Of a stretch of DNA of 64,000 nucleotides, positions 1-9,810 are shown piece by piece. This DNA is from Porphyra umbilicalis (Eukaryota > Rhodophyta > Bangiophyceae > Bangiales > Bangiaceae): contig KV918926.1 of the NCBI GenBank assembly GCA_002049455.2, positions 101,190 to 165,189 on the forward strand. The letters are read 5' to 3'. The position numbers were made by a program, and so were the translations under genes. Below the pieces are notes generated by a model. It made no database searches. It worked only from the letters and a program-made list of their open reading frames with translations, and had not been told where the DNA came from. Numbering within the stretch: the first letter of the stretch is position 1; each line of letters opens with the position of its first letter.

Positions 1-57
1 GCCTCATACTCGTACTTGCAAAAATACTTGATGGCCAAATACCCATAGCCGGGCCTG

Positions 58-155
58 ATGCAGACTGCCACCTCTGAAACGGAGAGCAAGTCTCTTGATC
101 TAAGTATATGTGTGCATCACTACACTTTGAGAGCACCCTGTCCTAAAGGCCAGGG
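58..155 (+). repeat. 98-bp dispersed repeat, copy A
   Basis: This stretch matches the reverse complement of 34,614-34,711 over 98 bases with three mismatches and no gaps; the flanks on both sides differ. It is therefore a dispersed repeat with two inverted copies 34.5 kb apart. Inside it, positions 80-102 read like the two ends of the short element family at 2.8-4.2 kb joined together (see findings). No coding function is seen. Confidence 0.85.
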
Positions 156-249
156 AAAACCATGCTGATGTGTGTGGTTTTTGACGCACCACATGAATCT
201 GTACATGAAAACTTGCTGTCCACATGACCAGAATGGCATTTGTGTCCCA

Positions 250-1375
250 CCCCCAGCTCCACTGCGCTGGTGCCGGCCGCCGCCACCGCCGACACCCGCG
301 GCTCCTGTCGCCCTTCGCCGCCCCCATTGCTCGCCGCCGCCCCCATTGCTCGCCGCCGCCCCCGCTGCCGCCCGCCGCCCCCGCTGCCGCCCGCCGCGCC
401 TAGCACCGGCCACCCTCTCCGGCCGCGTACCGCCGCCCCGCCCCACTGCCCCCCGTTCCCGCTACCGCCCACTGCCGCCCCTGCGGCTGGCTCCCTCTTT
501 TACTGCCGCCCGCCGCCCACGCAGCCCGCCGCCGCCCCCGCTGCCGGCTCCCGCTTCTGCTGCCGCCCGCCGCTCGCGCGGCCGGCCGTCGCCTCCGCCG
601 CAGGACGTCGCCCCCGCTGTCGCCCATTGCCCCCGCTGTCGCCCATCGCCCCCGCTGCCGCCCGCCGCCCCTGCTGTTACCCGCCGCCCCTGCCGCCCGC
701 CGCCGCCCCCGCTGCTGGCCACCGCCCCCACCACCGGCCTCCGATCCTGTCGCTAGCGATCGACCCCGCTGCCGGCGACTACTGACTGCCGCTCCCGCTT
801 CTGGCCGTATATTTTTTTGCACTCCCAACAAAAACGTCTTGTCTGTCCTCACCACCCCATCACCATGCGAGGCACTGCAGCTCTGCGTGTGCTCGCTTTT
901 TTCAGAGACACCTAGTGCCCCACCTCCCCACCCCATCCACAACAGGTTATGTAGAGGCGTTGGCGACAAAGGACCAATGCGGTGGTCGGCAGCAGCAGCA
1001 GTCGCTGGCAGCGGCGGTGGCAGCCGGCGGCGGCGGCAGCTGCCGGCCGCGGCGGCAGTGACAAACAACGGCGGCTGTGGACGGCGGCGGCGGCGGCGGC
1101 CGGCGGCTGCGGACGGCGGCGGCAGCGGCGGCCGGCGACAGCGGCGGCCAGCAGCGGCGGTGCAGCAAACGGAGAGGGCGCGGCCAGAAGTGGTGGAGGC
1201 CGCCGGCGGCGGCAGCGGCAGCCAGCGGCGGGATTGGCGTCCCGTAGCGGGGGGTGGGCGCTAGCGACACGGGAGGCGGGCGGCAGCTGGGGCGACGGCG
1301 ACCGGTAAGGGCGGCGGGCGGCAGTGGGGGCGGCGAGCGGCAGCAGGGGTGGCGGCACGGGGCTGCTGCGCTGGG
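250..1375. repeat. Low-complexity GCC/GGC triplet-rich block
   Basis: Positions 250-790 are an imperfect C-rich array of CCG/GCC/CTG triplets, and 965-1375 are a G-rich array of GGC/GCA triplets, separated by about 175 bases of ordinary sequence. Long open frames exist on both strands, but they encode only Pro/Ala/Arg or Gly/Arg tracts, and every frame is about equally open. I see no gene. Confidence 0.6.
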
Positions 1376-2810
1376 GGATGATTTTTCTTAATTATGGGGG
1401 AGGAACAGGAATAGGAGTGCTGTCATTAATGACATGGGATAAAATGGATCGACAAGAAAATAGTCTGGAGGCAACTGCACGATCTGCGAAGCTCTCCAGA
1501 GTTTGATCTGCATCTGGCGCGCGCCGCGCGCCACATGCACCCCCCCCCCCCCCCCCCCGTTCGGTGCTCATCTTCGCAGCTCTTACTGTATTCGCGGATC
1601 TTCTGCGAAAACAAGGATGCCCGATTCCTACCTCGCCTCCGCCTCAACGCGGAGCTCGCGCTAGGTCGTCGCGGCCACCACCTCGCCTCCTCGCGGCCAC
1701 CACCAAGGCGGTTGCCCTTGGGACCGCCGCGGTCGTGACATCAATGAGCCGCTGGCGGCTCGGGGCTCGGCCGGCGCACCGCCGGCGCACCCACCGCGCG
1801 CCGACCGTTGTGGTGCTCTGCCACGGCTGCAGTGGCAGCCCACGATACTGTGGCTGCCCATCCGCTCGCTCGTGCCGGCGGGGCTCCCCGAGCCCCGCCT
1901 CTCGGCGCCGCTCGTCCGCTCCGACTCGGCGGCCACGGTGATCGCTTCCGGCGCCACCACGTTGGCCACTGGTACGCGTTTAGTGATGTACAATCTGACG
2001 CCACGTCGTGTCATTTCGCATGAAATTTCAAGACCCTCTCATTGACGCTTTCCTGCGAGTCTTTCACGTTACGTGAAATTCTTACGCCGTCTTACAAACG
2101 TGTCTCACTCTGAGTGGAGCACGTCACCGGGAGGTACTGTGGGATCACCGTCGTCGTAGGCCGTCATCTGTCCGTCGTGGTGACATCGACAGGCGATCGC
2201 ACGGGTCGATGCAGCAACGAGTACCCAGGACTGTCGAGAAATTCCCTGCTGTGATTGGTTGGATGTCCGTCTGTCAAGCTACTGTCAGGTCTAAATGGTT
2301 GCTGTTCACGGACGGGGAAACGCCCTCGACGCCCTTCTGACGGCCTGACGCCCATCCGAAGAGAAAGGAAAGACGTAATTTTTCTCTGCGAATGACTGCA
2401 TACCTCTATACGCGTTGAGCGGATGCCACCCCCTCACCCCGGAGGGAGCGGTCGCGACGACCGCCGCCGCCGCCACCGTGCCGGCGGCTGCGGCCAACAT
2501 CTGGCGGTCGACCGTGCGTCGCGCGTGGCCGCCCGCATTGTCGCCCGCCGCGCCTCTCTTCCGCACGCCAGAGTGGCAGCCGCGTCAGCCATTCACACAC
2601 TGGCGCTGTGTGATCGCTCCCGTGAGGCATGACCTCGTCAGCGCCACCCGTCGGCAAGCGGCGCCGTTGGGCAAGCGCACTGGCCCCCCGCCGCCAGCGT
2701 GCAATCGCCGGCTTGCTGTATGAACGGGCATGTCGGTGGGGGGGTGGGCATCCGACGCGCATCCTCTCCCATGCGGTCGCGTTGGAAGTCCTTTTCATGG
2801 GGTTAGAGCA
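1376..2810. other. No gene seen
   Basis: Mixed-composition DNA with a 20-base run of C near 1538-1558 and a GCC-rich patch at 2430-2560. Open frames are short, overlap on both strands and show no recognisable domain or splice-site pattern. Confidence 0.5.
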
Positions 2811-3679
2811 CGTCTATCGGTGCGCCAAAAAGCCATCTCAGATGGCATTTTGGCGATGAGGCATCTCTATCGGATCCTCAAAATGCCATCCGCCATCCCC
2901 ATCATGGGGATGGGGATGGCGATATGAGAGCAAGTCTATCCGTGGGCCATTGTGCTATCGCCATCTGGCCATATTTTTTGGCTATGGCCAAGAGCATCTC
3001 TATCAGTCAATTCTTGTGCTATATGTGCAAATCCAGCTGCTCACCCCCTTCTGAAGGCCCATACCTCTCGGATGACTCGCAAAGCACCTTCCAGTACAGA
3101 TGATGGCCTTGTATGGTTCGAAGTCCGCGCACAGAGGGCCTGTGGTAAGGTAGCCAAAACAATTCCGAACTGGCGCGTTCGAGAGACGCTGTTGCTCGTC
3201 GTTCTATTGGTCCACTTCTTTGGCACAAAGGATGGCTATAGCTATCCTTCTGGCTATCCTGCGCACATTTGGCACGAAGGATAGCAATATGGCACAGGAT
3301 ATGGCAAAATGACCTCCCGATAGAGATGCCCTTGGCCATCGGATGGCAAAATGGCACACCGATAGACTTGATCTGATATCGCCATCGCCATCCCCAAAAA
3401 AATGGCTTTGGGGGATGGGGATGGCGATGCGCCAAACGACAGGAACCAATCATATGAGCCGAATCACCCGCGCTCAACAGAATCACCCAGGGTCCTGAAC
3501 AACCCACCTCTCCTTCGTGCCTCGTGATCCTGTCGTACTTTTCCGAGAAACTTCGTGACCACAAATCTGGCTTGCCACCAGGCCACACCGATAGAGATGC
3601 CGCGTCAGCGCCATCCCCAAACTGCCCAAAATATGGTACTTTGGCGACGGTGGGATGGCCCACCGATAGACGTGCTCTT
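2811..3679. mobile_element. Nested short inverted-repeat (MITE-like) cluster
   Basis: The sequence GAGCACGTCTATCGGTG at about 2,814 returns inverted near 3,661-3,678, bounding a unit of roughly 0.87 kb. Related motifs (GCATCTCTATC and its complement) recur at about 2870, 2995, 3320 and 3588. The interior has strong hairpins: CGCCAAAA-type arms at 2823-2856, CCATCCCCAT-type arms at 2887-2925, and similar arms at 3379-3432. It also contains the first copy of the 440-bp element described next. No coding capacity is seen. A non-autonomous DNA-transposon family is the simplest reading. Confidence 0.6.
2932..3378. mobile_element. 440-bp inverted-repeat element, copy 1
   Basis: This unit begins AGAGCAAGTCTATC and ends GATAGACTTGATCT, so its ends are imperfect inverted repeats of about 14-18 bases. 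It is almost identical to 3,761-4,206, with only scattered substitutions across some 440 bases. It has no credible ORF. The terminal inverted repeats, small size and near-identical second copy fit a miniature inverted-repeat transposable element; the autonomous partner is not recognised here. Confidence 0.7.
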
Positions 3680-3760
3680 AGCCACACCCTACAGGTCGCT
3701 CGTCCAACGCTCCTTTCTTCCAGACCAGATCTGCTCTCGCCAGGCGGCGAGAGTAAGAGC

Positions 3761-4206
3761 AAGTCTATCCGTGGGCCATTGTGCTATCGCCATCTGGCCA
3801 TATTTTTTGGCTATGGCCAAGAGCATCTCTATCAGTCAATTCTTGTGCTATATATGTAAATCCAGCTGCTCACCCCCTTCTGAAGGCCCATACCTCTCGG
3901 ATGACTCGCAAAGCACCTTCCAGTACAGATGATGGCCTCGAATGGTTCGAAGTCCGCGCACAGAGGGCCTGCGGTAAGGTAGCCAAAACAATTCCGAACT
4001 GGCGCGTTCGAGAGACGCTGTTGCTCGTCGTTCTATTGGTCCACGTCTTTGGCACAAAGGATGGCTATAGCTATCCTTCTGGCTATCCTGCGCACATTTG
4101 GCACGAAGGATAGCAATATGGCACAGGATATGGCAAAATGACCTCCCGATAGAGATGCCCTTGGCCATCGGATGGCAAAATGGCACACCGATAGACTTGA
4201 TCTAAG
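3761..4206. mobile_element. 440-bp inverted-repeat element, copy 2
   Basis: Second copy of the element at 2,932-3,378 in the same orientation, 829 bases further on. The matching tract runs from the AGAGCAAGTCTATC end to the GATAGACTTGATCT end, and similarity stops abruptly on both sides. That stop is what an inserted unit would give, rather than a broad segmental duplication. Confidence 0.7.
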
Positions 4207-5221
4207 GGGGGGGGTTGGTGGCGAGGCAGACGTTTCGCTTGACCTCTCCGGTGGCACCTAGAGGCGGGTAACACACAGGGCCAAGGGCAGGGCGCCCGCC
4301 CGCTCGACGGCTTCCACTGTCGAGGTGTGTTGTCTCCCGTACGAAAGGTATGTCCCACTCTCCCGTGACGCTCACCGAACGGGCGATCCTCGTCGCTGCA
4401 CGGCGTCGCCGCTTGGCGGACACTGCCGCGGCGACCTTAGCATGGTGCTGCAAAAGTCCACCGGGGGTGCACCCCGCACATTCGGTCCCCTGGTCGGCAA
4501 AGCGAGAAAGTCCAGGAAGCTCTGGTCTTTCCTCAGAGTGGCGGGGTGCTCTCGCCGTGCTTATCCATATGTACTCGCTGGGGCGGTGTCCGTAGTACCA
4601 GTCACCTCCCTAGACCCACGTCCCACGCTATTCACATGCGCCCTGCCCTCATCCCGCGTACGCGTGTGTCTTGTCCTCACGACAGGTCCGTTCGTTCGTG
4701 CCGTCGCAAGACAATTAATTCGCCGTGGGCATGTGGGGGCGTGATTATCCCGCGAGAGAGTTCCCAAGTCCTACGACTCGTCCTCGTCGGGTTGCTTCAT
4801 TCACCGGTGTGGCACGTGGTAGCTAACGGCCGTGCCGCCGAGCCTCTCGTGCCGCAGCCCTTACATTGACCGTCGTGTCAGGACCGACCTCGTACGAGGG
4901 GTGGTGGCGAGGGGGTCGAACCTCACAACGTCTGTCTGGCGCCTCTCGCCGTCGTACCCCTTGCCTTCCACCCCCGCACGCCGTCGGGAACCAAGAACGG
5001 GCCCTCGCTTGGACCGGGGCAGCTCAAAAGGGGCTGTCTAGCCTTCCGGCTGTCCCACACTCAACCTCACCGAGTGGCGCAAGCAGCCAACGACAGGAAT
5101 TTCCAACCCCTCCCGTTGCTACCGACGAGCCTCCAAAACCGCCACCCTCCCAGTCGCGTTTGTCATCGGCCGTTGCGCAACCCTCGGGGTGCGCCCCAAC
5201 GAACCCGTACCGCCCGCCACC
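4207..5221. other. No gene seen
   Basis: Ordinary-composition DNA with short overlapping frames on both strands. The last 150 bases lead into the Kozak-like start of the gene at 5,222 and are probably its promoter and 5' leader. I find no clear TATA box. Confidence 0.4.
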
Positions 5222-6704
5222 ATGGCCTCTCACCGCGCGGCGGTGTCGCTCGTCGCCGCCGCCGTTGCCATTGTCGTTGTTGCCTCAGTGCCCGCGGCGC
5301 GGGCCGTGCCCACCGCCGCCACGGGCGTGCCCATCGACGCCAACACCATAGTCGCCGGCGCGGGTGCCGTCGAGCGAGCGGCGCTGTCCTTCCCCGTCGC
5401 CAACAGTGGCGATGGCGGCGCCCGCTGGACCGCTGCACAAGTGCCTGAGGCGGCGCGTGTCGGCGATCTTGCGGGCGGTGGCGGCTTTGGCGCCACCTTG
5501 CACGGCGCCGTCCACTTTACCGCGACGGAAACCGCGTCCCTTCCTGGCGCGCGGCTGACGGGCGCAAGCGCAGCCATTGCGACGATCACGGCCTCGACGT
5601 TGCGCGAGTGGAACATTGCCGTCGTTGTGGGCCTCGCGCGAGCAATAGTGAACGGCACGCAGCTGAGTGATCGGTTCCACAGTGCGTGTGCGGGACTGTC
5701 TTGGGGAGGGGGCCGAGAACGTGATTGGCGAGTATGAGCGTGAATCTTCGCTCAACGGGTCCACCAGACGGATGGATAGGATGGACGCTTGTCACTCACT
5801 CCTGTGGTGGTTTGAGAGTAATGGCTATCCACCACTTCTGCGCCACCGGGCGCACGAGAGCTGCATTCCGTTGTTGCCGCGCATCCTACCGGCCTCTTTT
5901 TCCTTCGGGGATCCCGCGTGTGCTGTGATATGCTCGCTCGCGGCTGTCAGTATTGTGCATCTGAAGCAGCTGCTAACTAACACACTTTGATTCCCTTCCG
6001 CCCGAACACCCCTGGTCGGGCTCTGACTCCTACCACTCGTCTGTTTCCTATACAATCCCACTCTGTCCTTTCACGCTCCCACTTCCCCGCTCCTCCCTCC
6101 AGTCTTCGTCATGAAGCAGTCCCTTTTCAAGACGGCCACCAAAGACTTGTCGGGTGTTGTCTACGCATCGACGTGGAACGTGAACGGCACGATCATGGTC
6201 GTCTACGTCTTCCGCTCGGGCGTCCTTCTTCATCGGGCGAGGCCCGTCATTGAAGACCTTGGCATCTGGGGGGATCGCACCAAGACGGACCGCAGCAATT
6301 CGCCGTTGGTCAGCGTCACGTTTGAGGCCCCGTAAGCCCCGCAACGACGGGGCGCGTGGGGTCTCAGTTCGTGGCAGGGGGCATGGGGAGGACAAGGGGG
6401 AGTGGCGAAGAGGAGGACCAAGGACTGTTAGATGACCGCGCGGGCAGCAACGGCCCGCGCGCTGTCTCTGAAGCACCCTGCGATATGCCCTGCGGTGTTC
6501 GTTTGTAGTTTGAAAATCGCCACGACAGCAACAGCTGCCAGTGGCACCGCTTGTCAATGTATCTCGCACGCTCCTCGCCTTCAACATTCGCGGTGGTTGG
6601 CACGTCCGTCAAAGCCTGTACCACCTCCCTTTACCCCCCCGCCACCCTCGTCCGCGTTCTCTCCCAGAGGTCCCTCATCTCAACCACAGCAGCCAACTCC
6701 GTGA
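5222..6704 (+). CDS. Predicted secreted protein, two to three exons, function unknown
   Basis: Exon 1 (5222-5681) starts at an ATG in good context (CCGCCACCATGG) and encodes a classical signal peptide: a hydrophobic Ala/Val stretch ending near AARA at residue 28. A GTGCGT donor follows at 5682. Exon 2 (6103-6331) sits between a strong pyrimidine tract ending CCTCCAG and a GTAAGC donor. The phases agree (phase 1 into exon 2, phase 2 out). A possible last exon starts at about 6503 after TTTGTAG, is in the right phase and ends at 6704 with a Pro-rich tail; it is the least certain part. The exon 2 product (ASTWNVNGTIMVVYVF region) matches no family I know. The antisense frame over exon 1 is open, but it lacks a signal peptide and splice sites. 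Confidence 0.5.
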
Positions 6705-8776
6705 CGTGCCCGAGATCAAGTGAGATGATGGCAGCCTACATTAAAGAAAGCGCGAAGCGCAACGAACAGCCTCGCAGCACGCACCCCCACAACGCCTGGG
6801 CAAGGCAAGCGCCACGGAGAAACAACAAGCGCTCGACACGCCGGGACCGCGGACGCCCGACCGCCCGCCGTCCGACGCGGCTGGTGCCGTGCCCCGCGCC
6901 GCCGCCGCCGCAGTGCAGCGGTGCCGGCGGCCGCCACGGTGGCAGTGACGGCGGCAGCGACGGCGGCGCTGCAGCGCCACTCGCGGTGCGGGGGGGGGGG
7001 GGGATTGAGGGGCGGGGGGGTAGGGGGTACGGATTGCACCGCCCCCACAGACGGCAACGCGACGCCCGAGGGCGAGGGGCCGCAGCGCGCCGCGCCACCG
7101 GACGACGCGCGCGGCGCCACCGCCGCGCACGTTGCCGCAGGTGCGCTGTGCGTGTCCGACTCCGCCCCCTCCTGTGGCGCGGCCGTGGCCGCCCAGCTAC
7201 ACACGGGGGGGACACGCTGCGCGCTGCGTCGGCGGCGGCGTCGGCGGCGGCACCCCCAGCCGCGCCGTCGCCGGCTAGTGACCACCCATCGGCGGCCGCG
7301 GCGGCGGCGGCGCCCGCCACCGGCGGCAGGTCACGCGCGCCGTCGTCCGCGCGCCCGTGCCAGACGACGCGCCGCCGCCACGGGCAGATGCGCCGCTGCC
7401 GCCACGCGTAAGGGCTGGGGGGCGCCCCCCCCTCCCCGACCCCCCCTCCCAGTGACCGCCTACCGCGGCGCCGCACGCCGCCCTGTAATTGGCGCCGCCG
7501 ACGCTGGCGGGCGAGCGCCGCGCGCCAGTCGTCGACACCAGCCACAGCGGTGGGCGTGGCCGACGGCGGCCGCGTCGCCGCCGCCCGCCCCGCGCACCCG
7601 GTCCGCGTGCCACCCGACGCCGACCCGAGCGTGCGACGGCGACCGCAGCGGCCATCCCCCCGACCGTGACCTCACCGTCCCCGCCCACGATGGTCACATC
7701 ACCGCGGCTCCGTCGACCCTCAGAGCCGCCACCGCCGCGGCGGCCGACGCGGCGAGACGCACCGCCACCGCTCACCGCAGCTGCAGGGCGGGGGGGGGGG
7801 GGGGGGGAGGGTGCACCGCCGGCGGCAATGCCGACGCCACCCCCGTCGCCGGCGTGGGTGGAGGCGGCAGAGGCGCCGCCGCTCGCGACTCTTGAGTCAT
7901 CGACGGCCGGTGGCGGTGGTGGTGGGAGGGGGGCGGGGGGCGGCGTCGGAGGTGGGGGCGGGGGGGGGGGGGGCGGCCGCGCCGCCGCGGCGGGCGCCCG
8001 CCCGGGCGTGGCGGGCGGTCCCGCCGGCGCCCCCGCCACAAGGGTGAAAAACAAAGCGCTGCGGCATCCACCGCCGACGCGAACTTTCGTACGGGTCCGA
8101 AAGTAAACACACACACGCAGGTGCACACACAATTTTGGCCATGCCTGCGGCGCGCACGCGGGCCAGAACGCCCTGAGGACGCCCTCCAGTTTCCAACTTT
8201 GCTGCTGGTCCGACAAACCCAACCACCTTTGCTGCCAAAACAATGCGATCATGCCCACAGCCAGGCCCGCGTCGAAGCCCTCGACCAAATGATCTGGCCA
8301 TCGTGGCACTTTTCATAATGGGAGCACCCAATGTAAGCGACACGTTTGTGATGATCTCTCGTCCGTCATACCAATGAAGACGCAAACCACTTCATGCTCA
8401 CCGGCCCCACGGCCCGCTCCACAAACAAACTGCATACGGACTCTGCAGACTCCATATGAAAGCATTCTACGACAAAACAAACGACGAGGAACGCTCGAGA
8501 GACGCCTACGACCCGGACAAAGACGGCTAGGCCTCGCAACCGAGATTCGTGCACGATCGCGGGGCGTTCGTTGACGTGGCATGGCTTCTGGGACCCTTCC
8601 GGGCAACGTTGCGCAAGTGACCGTTCCCACAACCAATAGGATCACGTTTTCGGCTCGATTTGAAAATCTGGTGGCCGGCAGATTGAAATGCAACACACAT
8701 TTTCACGCGTGCGCACACATTTTAGTTTTGGCCATCCTGATAAGTACAGCCTTGTAACCTCGGCTGGATTGAAGGC
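6705..8776. other. GC-rich low-complexity block, no gene supported
   Basis: From 6850 to 8050 the sequence is dominated by GCC/CGG triplets and runs of G (near 6990-7020, 7790-7810 and 7955-7975). Frames are open on both strands and yield only Ala/Arg/Pro/Gly tracts. The remainder (8106-8776) has ordinary composition and no gene. A repetitive reading frame cannot be excluded, but no domain, signal or splice pattern supports one. Confidence 0.45.
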
Positions 8777-8802
8777 GGTACAGTCATTATTCGGTTATAT
8801 CC
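8777..8802 (+). repeat. Left terminal inverted repeat
   Basis: It begins GGTACAGTCATTATTCGG and continues to TATATCC. It matches the inverted right copy at 25 of 26 positions. The CGGTTATATCCA portion (8792-8803) recurs in the palindrome near the right end, so it may be a transposase binding site. Confidence 0.7.
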
Positions 8803-9810
8803 ATCGCCATTTGTTTACAGTTGCGGACAGTACTTAGGTTCTTCTGGCTCGACTTGCGATCGGCTGCCATGAGTTCATTTCAATACTACTGGGAAGAAAG
8901 AGAAGTACGAAAGAGAGCATTTACGGTGCTCTCGGACGAGATAAAATCCAAATTTACTTGCCTTCGCAGAACCTGATCATGCAAGAGTGTGCCGCGTACC
9001 GACCCACCATGCCCCATCACTCTTTATCGTCCGCACCAGCCAAAACCACGTCAACCTTCACATCGATGGCCTCAACATTGGTCTCAGCCACCACCCAGCA
9101 ACGCATCACCTGCGCATGGTCTTCACCGCTACGCTCTCGAACTCGCACTGCAGCGTCGTGTTGGCCATCATGGCTACCAGAGAAGACACGTCCAAGTTTT
9201 CGTTGTCAGCAACAGGCTGAGCGTCATCAGGCTGGCGTCTGAGCTCAGTGTTGGCCCTGTTGGGCAGGCTGTACGCCTTCAGGCAGACGTGCGGGCAATC
9301 TGCGCGGGCAACATTGCGTTCCATTCCTACAGGATGAGCGCGCCTCGACCCTGCCCACACATGCCCGCAGAGCCCTGCCCCACCACGCCTGCCGCGCATG
9401 CTGCACCCACCGGCAGCCGCTCCCGGCCACTAGCTACAGCGGCGGGCTGGCCTTTAGCCCGCGAGTTCTCGCCCATGGCGGATGCATTTCCCCTTGACTC
9501 ACGATAGTAGCTTGATATGTAAAAGTCATCGTGGCCGCTCTTTACCAAGTCAATGGTACCATCGGCCCCCTCGCACTTTGTTCCAAACATGCAGAGACAC
9601 AGCGCTGTAACTTGACAACGGCCATATCGTAAGGACTATCGATGGAACAGACGAGGGCGGTGACAAAGGCAGGAAAACATGTAACCTTATTACGTAGTGA
9701 ACGGGACCGAGCCTACGCAGAAACCACAAGAAAAGGGCAAACAAGCAACGCCATGCAAAGTAAAGAAAACGTCCAAGAGAGAACAAGACATGCATCACTC
9801 TTGACTAGTC
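8803..9810. other. Left arm of element, possible decayed ORF
   Basis: A plus-strand frame from about 8987 runs for roughly 75 codons and seems to continue in another frame to about 9507, reading like ordinary protein (a VFTATLSNSHCSVVLAIM stretch followed by an SVIRLASELSVG stretch). The join needs a one-base shift. I recognise no family, so I list this only as a possible remnant or accessory ORF of the element. Confidence 0.2.

Noticed and set aside
2932-4206. The 440-bp direct repeats as LTRs of a small retrotransposon
   Set aside because: They lack TG...CA ends, have inverted-repeat termini themselves, and enclose only about 380 bases with no primer-binding site or coding sequence.
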